From NCBI RefSeq assembly GCF_047948215.1, contig NC_134455.1, positions 167,072,575 to 167,136,574 on the forward strand: a DNA stretch of 64,000 nucleotides, given 5' to 3'. The DNA is from Lycorma delicatula (Eukaryota; Arthropoda; Insecta; Hemiptera; Fulgoridae). Shown in pieces: positions 37,916 through 49,180 of this stretch. The stretch's first letter is position 1, and the number at the start of each line of letters is the position of its first letter. The translations under genes were made by a program, and so were the position numbers. The notes beneath the pieces were generated by a model. It did not search any database, had not been told where the DNA came from, and saw only the letters and a list, made by a program, of their open reading frames with translations.

Positions 37916-38460
37916 CGTTAAGTGTTCGGTGTGTACAGACTGCTATTTTGTTTGTTATTTGGTCTGCAGTAGTAGCGAACGGTACGGGCCCACCTGGATG
38001 AGCCCTGTCTCGGACTCGGAATTGGATTCGAGTAGCTCGTCACTAGGATATAGGACCGGCCTGTAGACCTATGTGTGAAACCCTGCCTAAGGGTTTGGCA
38101 CTGCGGTTCTACTTTAGGTGATGTAGAGATAACGGTCATACTTGTAATGTGTCGGCCGATTGCCGTTTGGACTGTTGTTTTTTAAACGGAGTGTTTATTG
38201 TTCAGGTCAGGAAGATTGCGCTTTAAAACTCGGGATACTTTTCTATTCGTATCTCTTTGTGGTTCAACTCGATTTCGGAATGAAACTCTTTGCTTGAACT
38301 TCTGTAAACCAACCCGTTTCTCGAGCCGCATAGCGAATGTTTCAGGCCGGGCCACCTCCCTAGAGTCAGTCTTGTGTCGACAGAACGGTTTTGCACCACT
38401 CGGTTTTTCGACTAAATTTATACCGAGGTACCGAGATGCTTTATTAGCAATATAAATAAA
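37916..38460. repeat. Unclassified GC-richer island, probably a transposon fragment
   Basis: A sharply bounded block of about 540 bp with more G+C than its flanks, for example GTACGGGCCCACCTGGATGA and CAGGCCGGGCCACCTCCC. Short frames exist on both strands but none shows a domain. An AATAAA-like motif follows near 38453. The style resembles the untranslated regions of the GC-richer LINEs here (18.8-19.3 and 29.6-30.1 kb). A 10-nt CGGTTTTGCA run is shared with the 18.86-kb leader, too little to assign a family. It could also be an LTR fragment or a host CpG-rich exon/promoter. Confidence 0.4.
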
Positions 38461-38986
38461 AATTTATTTGTTTAGCAGATTCCCAGAAAACTGGGAAAAT
38501 GACTACTCTAGGGTCCGTGTTGAATGGGCATGTCGAATGCGTACTAGACTTTATAACCAGAAATAAGCAATAGTCCTTTCAATCTTCACAAAAAATTTAA
38601 AAAAATATATTATCCAACAATCATACAATAAATAATTTACACCTACATTTGTTAGTAATATATTATCATATTTACCAGAGTCCAGTAAGTTGCAAAAGAT
38701 AATTGTGCACCGTAAAGTTTTAGATTACGAGACGTCTAAATTCGAGACTTTTAAATGGAAGCCGGCATAATTGTTTCAATATATAATGAAGTACTATACG
38801 TTTAATAACGATGTATTTGTACCACGTTAGTTGTTTGTTTAGATATAAGCGTGGCAGAATCAGATGCTGACAAAGATTTGTCTTTAGGAACAATTTTTTT
38901 TAATCGGCTAGTAATTATTGATAAAATAAATGATTTTAAATATTTCTTCTACGTTTGTATTATAACGTTTGAATTACGCGGCTAGA

Positions 38987-39039
38987 ACCTGTATCATAAT
39001 AAGGATCATTATTAAACAAATTTTCGTTATGATACAGGT
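38987..39039. repeat. 13-bp perfect inverted repeat
   Basis: ACCTGTATCATAA (38987-38999) is the exact reverse complement of TTATGATACAGGT (39027-39039), with a 27-nt AT-rich loop. Just downstream are two CCAATCAAAA(A/T)C stretches (about 39046 and 39069). It may be a terminal structure of a decayed element; no function is shown. Confidence 0.85.
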
Positions 39040-39539
39040 GTTCAACCAATCAAAAATCTGCTCTTTTCAGCCACCGACCAATCAAAATCGGGTATTGTTT
39101 AATGTATCAGCGTTTTTTTTTTACTTATTTTAATCCGATTTTAGTTATTAGCAAGCAGAAGTTAATTTGAAAATACACCAATAGGATACTAAGTTTCTAT
39201 ATTACTCTGTTTATTATTTTGGTAATTATGTAAAAATCTGAGGAAGTAGTGATTTTAGCACAGATCGTTGTCAAAGAAGAAGTAGAACTTATAACTAATA
39301 AGTTATTGCCACAGAAATGTGGCAATGTATTTTTTGAAAAATTAAAAAAAATTCCATAAACATTATTTTGTATTATTGATCTAAACCAATAATCCCAATA
39401 TTTTCTTAGCCGTAGAAAAAATACGTTATGCAACTATCTATAGTGTCCATTAATGCAGTCTTGCGAAGTTTACAACACTCGCAAGGCTCGTATCGTAACG
39501 TACTTCGCATTCATGCATAATACCTATCATTATTTTCAG

Positions 39540-39568
39540 CAAAAATTGGGCTCCTTGCCCAATTTGCT
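39540..39568. repeat. Hairpin GCAAAAATTGGGC / GCCCAATTTGC
   Basis: A strong stem with a 5-nt loop (TCCTT) and a small internal mismatch. It resembles a bacterial terminator in shape, but in this insect context no transcription unit ends here. Confidence 0.75.
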
Positions 39569-41076
39569 ATTAATAATTTGTATTATTAATATAGTATTGT
39601 TATTTTTTTTTATTTTTCAGTAATATGATGCTATAATGTTATTAATTATATTTGTTTAGATTTGAAAAATAAATAATTTTTTTAAATATACATTTTATAT
39701 AAGCGTATTATAAATATTAAATTAATATGAATATCATTTTTAATTATATTAATAGTTATATAATCCAAAATATGTGATCGTTTTTTTCATGTTATTAATT
39801 TATTAGAGTGCATTTCTTTCTTCTTAAATAAAAGTATTTTATTCGTGACTGAACTTTTCATTGCCGTATTTTATTCTCGCTAACAGTAAACTAAATGCAA
39901 AAGTAAATAACCAGTCAGACAATAAATGCAAAAGTCAGGTCATGAAATTTAAATTTACAGAACATAAAATTAAAACGATCCGAATAAAGCGGAAGATTTC
40001 ATTTAGTGAATTGAGTGACTGAAACTCTTCTTGTTTTAAATAGGAGGCTTTCTTAATCCTGTACGGCTTGAATTATGTGCCGCGTAAAACCGAATCGAGC
40101 TGGAAAACGCGAAGTGAAGTCGTATAGATTCTTCTTGTAAGACTCAAATTATGTCGGATCAGAGCGATGAGATTTGTTGTGTAGGAAATCGAGAATTGAA
40201 ACTCCAAACGGAGCGAGATAACGGCGCATAAAACTAGCGGTAGAATGCAAATTAACCGGGATGAAGTGATTCATGAATACGGATATTTGCAAAAGAGATT
40301 TTCCGATTTCATTTTAAGTAAATTGGCTCAAAACAAACTATTTTGTTCGTAATATCCATTAATTTATATCTCGATATTCTTCAAGTTTTCTACAGTATAT
40401 ATAATTAAATCTAAGCCTCTTTCATAACGTAATACAAAAATAAAATGTTATATAATTCTTCAAAATAATACAAAATTTAATCAAATAATTTTATAAAGTT
40501 TATAAAAAATCCAAGTGAAGTGATATCTTATAAATAAAATCAATGACAAATTAAATAACTAAATTAATTACAATTAATAATTTATGGTGACATTTTTACT
40601 AGACTAAAGGAGGAAGTTTTCGATTCGACTTCTACATTTTCACATTAAAAATTTTCAATCCTTACCATTCACCAAATGGACCGATTTCATTGAATCATTT
40701 GTTTAAAGGTTTTCTGTGTGAATATATTTCCCTAATAACTAAAGCAAACGATTTTTTAAACGAAAAATTACATCGTCTGTACAAATAACCTGAAGATAAT
40801 TTTTAATTTTCTGTCATTATCATCGCTTATTATTAACTTAATAAAGCGTAATGAAATATAATTTGGTAACATAAAAAAAAGTAGTCGTATAGTATAATAT
40901 TACACTTCCGCAATTCAGAGAGAACTTTAGTAGTCCTTTTCCATCGTGTCTATGTCTTCCTTTTCTTAATTTCAAAAGAATCAAGTTTCTTATCGTTGGG
41001 TTTCTTGCAAGTATTTTTAAGGATTAATAAATGGTTTTTAACTAATCAAAAATTAGTTACCAACTATATTACTTAA

Positions 41077-41367
41077 CCCTCCGGGTTGGTTTAGTGGTTA
41101 ACTCATCATCTTAAATCAGCTGATTTTGAAGTTGAAGAGTTCAAACCCTAGTAAAGGCAGTTACTTTTATATAGATTTGAGTAATAGATCGTGGATACCG
41201 GTGTTCTTTGGTAGTTGGGTGTCAAGTACCCAAACATCTCAGGAATGGTCGATCTGAGACAGTACAGGGCTACACTTCGTTTACATTCATACATGTCATC
41301 CTTAATCATCCTCTGAAGTAATAACTTATGGTGGTTCCGATGACTAAACAGAAAAAGAAAAAAAAAA
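41077..41367 (+). mobile_element. Full-length tRNA-derived SINE, type A
   Basis: About 290 bp. The head carries a Pol III box A (TGGTTTAGTGGTTAA) near 41088-41102 and box B (GAGTTCAAACCC) near 41138-41149. A middle region follows (GGATACCGGTGTTCTTTGGT, then CTCAGGAATGGTCGATCTGA), and the tail has CATCCTCTGAAGTAATA, GGTGGTTCCG and CTAAACAG, ending in an A/G-rich run to 41367. SINEs are transcribed by Pol III and copied by LINE enzymes in trans. The head sequence has diverged too far to name the parent tRNA. I found no clear target-site duplication. Confidence 0.9.
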
Positions 41368-42502
41368 TTTATATATATATATATTTACAACTGACTAAAA
41401 ATAAATTGAACTGTTACGAAAACTTATTCAACTGCGCGGTATAGTATTTATATGCGTTTAGCGCCGATGTCTTTTTTCTGCTGTGGTTCTGGAGACAGTT
41501 GTGCTAGCGAATTTGATACTATTAAATAGTGAATTCGATTTAAATCGTGTGTGTTATTTAATATGAGTGTTACAGAATTTTAAATTTCATACTTTACAAG
41601 TACGTTAAGATTAGAGATAACCTTTTTTACTATTTGACATATTTATAAATGAGTCAACTATCTTTCTAAATTTCTGATTTTGAATTAACTGTGCATATAA
41701 ATTAACATAACTTTGATGAAATAAAAGCAGTTATAAATTACAATGTATTTTGAAAATGTTATAAAAATTTATGAGAATTATAATATCAATTTTTCTAAAT
41801 TGTATTTTTAAGGTAATTTTACTGATTTTAGACTTCAGTACGTTTAACTGTAATTGTTATTTATGCATTTTCATTAATCAAAATAAAATATTCTATTTTA
41901 AAAATATCTCGTAACGGGTTTAAAACCGAAAGATTTATTAAGCCGGACTATTTCGTTATTATCCTTGATGAAAATATTATTAAATTATTATTTTATTAAA
42001 TATCCTGAAACTACTTCTTCTACAGCGGACCCTTCAACGAATCACCCTGCTGTGTGCATCTTCTACGCGATCTATTTTTCGGAATGCCCAGTTACTTCAC
42101 ATAAATTTGTGACTATAATCTGAAGCAGATAGTTTCCTAGTGATTTGATGATGGTGAAAATTTTTTTTATTTTATTTTTATAATAAAACTTCTATTCACC
42201 AAATGTCAGCTCAAATGCTGTTCTTAAAGGATGTTATTTATATTGAAAATATACAGAAGTTTAATATATACATTTTTTTAGTTAACTTGACATTATTTGA
42301 TTTCAATGGCAGCAATAAAGTGACTCCCGATTGGAGACGACAGTCATTTTTAAATGTGGGATTTCTTTTTACAAATTAAAACCCTCAAAACTTAATAAAT
42401 TATTTAATAATAATTTTTATTTATTATTGTGAATCATGTGTTTGTGTGTTCAGTTTAATTTATTCAATATATTTCTTTTGAAGAGGGTTTGTAATCAATA
42501 AA

Positions 42503-42569
<67 letters not shown>

Positions 42570-43932
42570 GTGTAATATATGTAAATATATTTAAAAGTAT
42601 CCAAACAAAACACTTTAATTATATTAATAGTAAAAATAAAGTAATTGCAATTAAACAGGCTATATGATTATCCTTTTCTTTGGTCTTTGGGATGAAAGCG
42701 GTTGTTGACGGGACGTTCTCTCTCGGATAAGTAAGTTTCCTTACATCGAAGATTGATTAATAACACGTATGGTTTCTTTTCCGCGATGATCTAAATTTTG
42801 TTGCGGAAGATTGAAGCTCTGTACAACAACTTTGAAAATTATAAACCTCGGCTTATGAATTATGCTACGTGAGAAGTTGCTTAGCGTCTTACGGTAGTTG
42901 CAACTCAGCGATGAAGGTGGTAGGCTGTTATGTTTAGGTGACTGTTAAATTCGCGCTGTAGTAACTTTATACGTAAAAGAAAAGCTAAATCTGTGCTTCG
43001 AAAACAGATATCTACTGTTTACTTATTCACTAAATATTACTTCTAATTAACCGTTTTAAAAGTAATAATTCGAATTCCTATTTCGGTAAATAAAGTACAC
43101 CTACAGAGCCGGTAGAAGTTACGTGACGATAAAGAATAGCTTACTTGTGACTACCCTTATAAAAAAATTCCTTTGATTTCATCCGTACACAATAAACCGA
43201 TCACTGTGTTTTATTTTTTACCCTGAATCAACAAACTGTTATTCCTTCTATTTAACTGTGCACGCATACGAGTTTAGAAACACTACTATTGAAATTATTT
43301 AAATAATGTATTACGTATAACTGACAGTCCATAATATTAGAGACAATTCTTCAATACTCTTACCTTTTCAAAATTTCATTATTTTATCAGCTTTTAAAAG
43401 CTTGCTAATAAATTTCATCTTTCTTCCAAATCATCTTACTTTCTAAAAATTATAAAATGAATATAATCGATACATTTAACCTTTTACAAGAGATTATTTC
43501 TTGAATTACGATAAAGATAAATGGTTTTTACCTTCGAACAAATTACTTACATAACCGTACAATAGGTTCTACAGTTACTGCCACTTGCCTTCACTCTTTA
43601 TAAAATATAAATTACTTGACAAATATAATTACCGGTTTCAGAGCACTCCCCTCTAATTAAGAACGATTTATTACAGATAGCTGTGGAAAATTATTTTATA
43701 TTCGAACTGTACTGCGTATTAAATTTATTTTTATACTTTCGATTAATTTCTGCATATTTCTTAATCGCCTGAAAACACTAAATTAAAAGATAAACAATTC
43801 TAACTTTTAACGCCTAAATTTGGAGCGTTGGAAAATAACCTGAAGTTTATAATTTTGTGAAGGATATCGTTTCCGAATAAACGGTAACTAAAACGATGTT
43901 TTATTTTATTTCATTATTATTTTATTTTATTT
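41368..43932. other. AT-rich non-coding stretch
   Basis: No supported genes. Contains the long (TA)n tract at 42505-42566. A less AT-rich patch near 42680-42960 has no coding signal that I can identify. Confidence 0.5.
42505..42566. repeat. (TA)n microsatellite, about 31 units
   Basis: An uninterrupted TA dinucleotide tract about 62 bp long, the longest TA tract in the window. Confidence 0.96.
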
Positions 43933-44099
43933 CAAAATGCATAGCGAAAGAATCATTGTAATAAAGATAAAATCGAACTAAACCGACAACGATTGTTAAC
44001 GTCTATATGCCTACAAGCGCCCATGATGATGACGAGGTAGAGTGTGTATATGAAGAAATTGACGAAGCAATTAAATACATAAAAGGGGAATGAAAATTT

Positions 44100-44783
44100 A
44101 ATAATAGTTGGAAATTGGAATGCAAGCATTGGAAAAGGCAAGGAAGGAAATGTAGCGGGTGAATACGGGTAGGGCAAAAGGAATGAAAGAGGGGATTAAC
44201 TTACAGAGTTTTGCACGAAGTATAATTTAGTAATTGTCAACAACCGGTTTAAAAATCATAATAGAAGAATATACTTATGGAAAAAGCCAGGTGATACTGT
44301 AAGGTATCAGATAGATTGTATGATGGTTAAGCAAATATTTAAAAATCAACTCGTCGGAGCAGACATTGATGGCGACCATAATTTAGTGATAAAGAAATGT
44401 AGATTGAGATTTAATAACCTGAAGACATTGCAAGAGGTCTGAGTAAAAAAGATAAGGTAGAAAATGTAGAAGAAGAATGGGAGAATGTTAAAAAGGAAAT
44501 TCTTAAATCAGCAGAAGCGAACTTAGGCGGAACAAAGAGAACTGGTAGAAAACCTTGGGTTTCAGACGATATATTGCAGCTGATGGATGAACGTAGAAAA
44601 TATAAGAATGCTAGTAATGAAAAAAGAAAAAGGAACTATCGACAATTAAGAAATACTATAAACAGAAAGTGTAAACTAGCGAAAGAAGAGTGGATTAAAG
44701 AAAAGTGTTCAGAAGTGGAAAGAGAAATGAACATTGGTAAAATATACGGAAAGTTAAGGAACATTTTGGGGTTCATAAATTAA
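44100..44783 (+). pseudogene. LINE endonuclease C-terminal part and linker, degraded
   Basis: It reads IIVGNWNASIGKGKEGNVAG (family: GDWNAS; the Asp is now Asn), then FCTKYNLVI, KPGDTVRYQIDCMM, and DGDHNLVIKKC. The terminal D-H pair survives, but the GDWN Asp does not. After a small deletion the linker continues with LMDERRKYKNASNEKRKRNY and WIKEKCSEVEREMNIG to a stop at 44781-44783. Frames shift several times before 44574. Confidence 0.85.
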
Positions 44784-44794
44784 AATCCAATAAT

Positions 44795-45880
44795 GTGTTA
44801 AACAAAGATGGTACACCGATTTATAATACGAAAGGCAAAGTCTATAGGTGGGTGGAATATATTGAAGAGTTATACGGAGGAAATGAATTAGAAAATGGTA
44901 TTATAGAGGAAGAAGAGGAGGTAGAAAAGGATGAAGTGGAAGAAACAATACTGAGATCTGAATTTAAGATAGCATTAAAAGATTTGAATGGAATTAAGGC
45001 TCTTGGAATAGACGGAATACCTGTAGAATTACTGCGCAGTGCAGGTGAGGAAGCGATTGATAGATTATACACACTGGTGTGTAATATTTATGGAAAAGGG
45101 GAAGTTCCGTCAGACTTCAAAAAAAGTGTTATAGTCATGATACCAAAGAAAGCAAGAGCATATAAATGTGAAGAATACAGAACAATTAGCTTAACTAGTC
45201 ACGCATCAAAAATCTTAATTAGAATTCTGTACAGAAGAATTGAGAGGAGAGTGGGAGAAGTGTTAGGAGAAGACCAATTTCGTTTCAGGAAAAGTATAGG
45301 GAAAAAGGAAGCAATTTTAGTGTTCAGATTAATAGTAGAAGAAATACTGAAGAAAAACAAACCAACATACTAGGTATTTATAGGTCTGGAAAAGGCATTC
45401 GATAACGTAGACTGGAATAAAATGTTCAGCATTTTAAAAAAATTAGAGTTTAAGTACAGAGATAGAAGAACAACTGCTATCATTTACAGGAACCAAACAG
45501 CAACAGTAATAATTGAAGAACATTAAGAAACCGTAATAAAAAAAGAGTCCGGTAAGGACTCTTACTGGAAGTAATGGGGACTCTATCCCCATTACTTTTT
45601 AATCTTTACATAGAACTAGCAGTTCATGATGTTAAAGAACAATTTAGATTTGGAGAAACAGTACAAGGTGAAAAGATAAAGATGCTACTATTTGCTGTTG
45701 ATATAATAATTCTAGCTGAGAGTTAAAACGATTCAGAAGGAACAATGAACAGCATGGATGAAGTCCTACGCAAGAACTACCGGATGAAAATAAACAAGAA
45801 CAAAACGAAAGTAATGAAATGTAATAGAAATAACGAAGATAACTGAATGTAAAAATAAGAAGAAAAGAGATTATGGAGGT
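44795..45880 (+). pseudogene. LINE reverse transcriptase core with mutated active site
   Basis: Open from 44795 to 45373 (192 codons): VLNKDGTPIYNTKGKVYRWV, LRSAGEEAIDRLYTLV, MIPKKARAYKCEEYRTISL, and LGEDQFRFRKSIG. A TAG at 45371 interrupts, then motif A continues as VFIGLEKAFDNVDWNKMF; the family's Asp in 'FIDLEKAFD' is Gly here. The RQGC...SPLLF motif is disrupted by an inserted pair of hairpins (45542-45596). Motif C reads LLFAVDIIILAE instead of FADD, losing the first catalytic Asp. Two catalytic Asp substitutions plus stops make this RT dead. The fingers segment is well preserved and useful for classifying the family. Confidence 0.93.
45542..45596 (+). repeat. Tandem pair of perfect hairpins inside the RT gene
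   Basis: Hairpin 1: AAGAGTCC and GGACTCTT around GGTAA (45542-45562). Hairpin 2: AAGTAATGGGG (45568-45578) and CCCCATTACTT (45586-45596) around a 7-nt loop. The family sequence here should encode the RQGC.LSPLLF motif. The CCCCATTACTT half belongs to that coding sequence, and its inverted copy is extra. This fits local replication template switching. Confidence 0.85.
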
Positions 45881-46408
45881 AGAAAAATTCTGTTATTTGG
45901 GAAGTAGAATTTCTAAAGATGGAAGAAGCAGGAGCGATATAAAATGCGGAATAGCACAGGCGAAACGAGTCTTCAGTCAGAAATGTAATTTGTTTACATA
46001 AAAAATTAATTTAAACGTCAGGAAAAGATTTTTGAAAGTGTAAGTTTGGAGGATAGCTTTATGTGGAAGTAAAACTAGGACTATCGGAGTACCTGAGAAG
46101 AAAAAAATTATAAGCTTTTTAAACGCGGTGCTATAGGAGAATGTTAAAAATCAGATCGGTGGATAAAAGTGATAAATGAAGAGGTGTTGCGGCAAATCAA
46201 TGAAGAAAGAAGTATTTGCAAAAATATAGTTAAAAGAAGACACAGACTTATAGGCCACATATTAAGGCATCCTGGAATAGTCGCTTTAATATTAGAGGGA
46301 CAGGTAGAAGGAAAAAACTTTGCAGGCAGGCAACGTTTGGAATATGTAAAACAAATTGTTAGAGATGTAGGATGTAGTGGATATAACGAACAGAAACTGA
46401 TATTGTAA
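45880..46408 (+). pseudogene. LINE ORF2 C-terminal part, copy 3
   Basis: Same blocks as copy 1: MEVEKFCYLGSRISKDGRSR, SDIKCGIAQAKRVFSQKCN, then NEEVLRQINEERSICKNI, RHRLIGHILRHPGIVALILE, and LEYVKQIVRDVGCSG (46169-46390). The final residues of the family (to about ASNQSND) are replaced by unrelated sequence (EQKLIL, then stop). Stops and shifts lie near 46040-46160. Confidence 0.87.
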
Positions 46409-48126
46409 ACATCAATAGTTTTTTTAAAAATTGTACCTTATTTTTAAATATGTTGTACATGCGCATATACCAGATAAATGGTCATAATTTAACTTATTGA
46501 ATATAGCGGTGTTCGATAACTCCCTACCGAGGGAGCTGTTGCAAAAAATGTTAACGAGGGTAAAATATTAGATGGTAGCGTATTAACACATTACAATCAA
46601 CAGTGAATTATATTAAGTGGTCGTTTACGTTAAGTTTGAATGCGCTATTATAATACCAATTCGGACGAGTATTCAGAATTTTAAATAAAGTATAATTAAG
46701 AACAACAGGTGCAAAATATAATTTTCATAAAATACAAACCATATGAAAGTTAAAAAAAAGAACTGGCCGATTTAAGTAGATCGGTAAAACATTAAGAAAT
46801 TCCACTGATTTGATTGCGGTGGATATTATACTATTTTAAAATAATTTTTATTCAAAATAAACATAATTTGAAACAACTAAAAATATAAAACAATAATAAT
46901 TATGAAAATATTAAATTAAAAACTTAATACTAATATTCGTTAAAAAAATTAATTAAAATCAAAAGAAGGGCTAATGAGAATGCCAGTGAAGAATACTGGA
47001 GAGACTTGCATTAGAAATCTGATGTCAGTGAACTGAAGAAAGCCAAAATAAATAAAAAATTATTAGTTTTCTTGCTATAATATAAATTTTATTAAATATT
47101 GCGAGTAAAATATACTTCTTATTTTAATAATTACAGACCTAGGAAGCGATAGGGGAAAAATACGTTTAGAAAAATGAGATGTATTTTTTTAGGTGACTGT
47201 GCTTCGAGTTGCAGTAAATGGCCTGTGACTGGATTCAGAATTGCAGTTACAAATTAATAATGTAAGGTATTTATATATTACTTAAATGCGATTAGAAGAC
47301 TGCGATTCTCTTGTAATTCAACGCTTATTGCTTGTTGCTCTTCATAAAATATTATTACTTCGTATTATTTTATTACGATTCATAAAGTTAAAAATATATT
47401 CGCAGATTCTAGAATTGTAATGCATGCTGTAATACGTTTTTTTCTGTGATTTTACGGTTCAGTCATTATCTACTCTGTTAGAAAATAACTAAAGATGTCT
47501 GGCATTTATTCAATCATGAAAGAAAAACATATGAAGAGCCATGAAAAAATCCCAACGAAATAAAAACGGACATACCAAGGGTATTTAAATACGAGTGCTA
47601 AGAAAAAAGATGCAAAAATCCATTTAATAAATATAAAATGTTGAGAACAATATGAAGTACATAAATAACCATTAGTAATAATATGAAGTTATAATAATAA
47701 CTTACTTATATGAGATTGTAAGTTATATAAGTTCATTTTCTGATTAAAGTGAAGAATACTGAAGTTTGCTGAAATGTTAGTTTGATGACAAACTACGAGT
47801 ATGCGATACATTTTCTCACCGATGTTCTTAGAACATTATTTAAAGAACACTTTATTTATATCAGTAGATAAGGGGAACAACGAAAGTCATCAACATGAGA
47901 AAAATTTCTTTTTTATACGTATAATCTGTGTATATTAACTATGAGATTCATTAAAATAAATATAAATTAATAATAATAAATAAATAACGAGCAATATACT
48001 TTGCGTATTAAAATTTCTATACTTGAGTTATACTGTTTTTTTCTCTTTTTTTTATCAAAATGAATATACCTATTTCGTATAGAGTCTATGTGCTTAAATA
48101 CCAAAATTATCATAAACCATAAAATA
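46409..48126. other. AT-rich non-coding stretch
   Basis: I see no coding or RNA feature, and no repeat shared with the rest of the window. Confidence 0.5.
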
Positions 48127-48825
48127 AGAGTTTCGGAATAGGCTTCTGCATTTATAGTCGTTCCACGTGACATGGAATCAATCAGAAGTATGCCAAACCG
48201 ATCCTAAAAGACTGTGGCCATCAGTTTACGTCCAAATGGCTATGGTATGACCTTTGTTGGTCTGGTTAGTGAATGAGGATGACGCCATTTACTTGACTGC
48301 CGTCTTCTCTCTGGCGTGTCATACAAAATCCATGTTTTATCGTCGGTAACAACTGAATTAAGGAACTCATCACCTTTTTCTGTGTAGCGTATTAAAAATT
48401 CCAAAACAGATCCCATTCCGATTTTTTTTGTGACGTTCCGTTAAGTAGTGCGGCACCCAACGTGCAAAAACCTTTCTGAAGCCTAAATGGTCGTGAACAA
48501 CGTGACCAACAGCTCGTGGAACATCAGGAAAAAGAAGGGACAATCGGAAATCGTTGAGGCGACGATCTTTCCTGATTTTATCATTGATGCATTGCAACAA
48601 GTTCTCGGTGATTATCGAGGGACTCCCCGAACGTTCTTCATCATACACATTATTTCTAAACCTTTCACACCATTTTTGGACTTTCTTTCATTCATTACAT
48701 TATCACCTTTCACAAAAACCAACTACCTTTGAATTTCAGCCGGCTTAACGTTCTGATGGTTTAAAAAAGGTATGACTCCTGGTAACTCACAGTCGGCGGC
48801 TACATAGATGTTCCTATTCATTTTA
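48127..48825 (-). pseudogene. Mariner transposase, N-terminal two thirds
   Basis: Cut-and-paste DDD transposase. From the start: MNRNIYVAADCEL, IPFLNHQNVKPAEI (first HTH), a stop, GDNVMNERKSKKWCERFRN, VYDEERSGSPSIITENL (the 'GRPS' linker), RLNDFRLSLLFPDVPRAVGH (second HTH), HLGFRKVFARWVPHYLTERH, then KGDEFLNSVVTDDKTWILYD. In the last block the first catalytic Asp is kept (family TGDETW, here TDDKTW). A stop replaces the Trp before DRFGILLIDSMSRGTTINAE, where the second Asp sits in LLIDSM. The third Asp region (HDNA.PH) is gone. Several frames are needed to read it. Confidence 0.9.
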
Positions 48826-48981
48826 TAACGTAATAACTTACACGTAATCAAAGGTATTACAACGCGACAACTTACAGACAACAATGCGGTGTGTTCATTA
48901 CCAACGTGGTAACATGAACAACACAGGTCGCCAACCTTACGAAGAGAAATTTCCCAGCAGTCTTTAGATATATCCCTCGTA
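48127..48981 (-). mobile_element. Mariner transposon, 3'-truncated
   Basis: On the minus strand the element begins with TACGAGGGATATATC at 48981, typical of a mariner inverted terminal repeat next to a TA target. A 5' untranslated part of about 155 bp leads to the transposase start at about 48823. The relic ends near 48127, after the second catalytic block; the last third of the gene and the other terminal repeat are missing. It cannot move, even in trans. Confidence 0.85.
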
Positions 48982-49180
48982 TATGTAACATACAAACTAG
49001 TAATCCAAATTAAAAAAAAAATTGATTTAATGATAATTAAATTTAGATATCAAAATACAGTGCGATTTTTATAGTGACCAATAGAAACCAATATTGCATT
49101 AACAATAAGATAACCGTAGAAAAATTGAAATTCATGCAATTCACTTGCTGCAAGTATTATTGTTACTTCTACTGTTAAAA
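48982..49180. other. AT-rich spacer
   Basis: Nothing recognised between the mariner and repeat R copy 2. Confidence 0.5.

Larger units (their letters stand above)
38461..41076. other. AT-rich non-coding stretch with hairpins
   Basis: No gene is supported. It contains the inverted repeats listed separately at 38987-39039 and 39540-39568, and a TTCCCAG-AAAA-CTGGGAA mini-hairpin at 38480-38497. Confidence 0.5.
43933..46400 (+). mobile_element. RTE-like LINE, copy 3 (5' and 3' truncated)
   Basis: The best-preserved RT of this family in the window. It begins at TTCAAAATGCATAGCGAAAG (43931), which corresponds to 6807 in copy 1, so the leader and first third of the endonuclease are missing. It ends near 46400 at GATGTAGTGGATATAACGAA, about 100 bp before the family's 3' end, and the A-tail is missing. 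Loss of the 3' end is unusual for target-primed integration and suggests later deletion. A further deletion removes part of the endonuclease-linker between about 44360 and 44430. Confidence 0.92.

Noticed and set aside
39540..39568. Rho-independent terminator
   Set aside because: The shape fits, but the window is insect nuclear DNA with no bacterial gene upstream.
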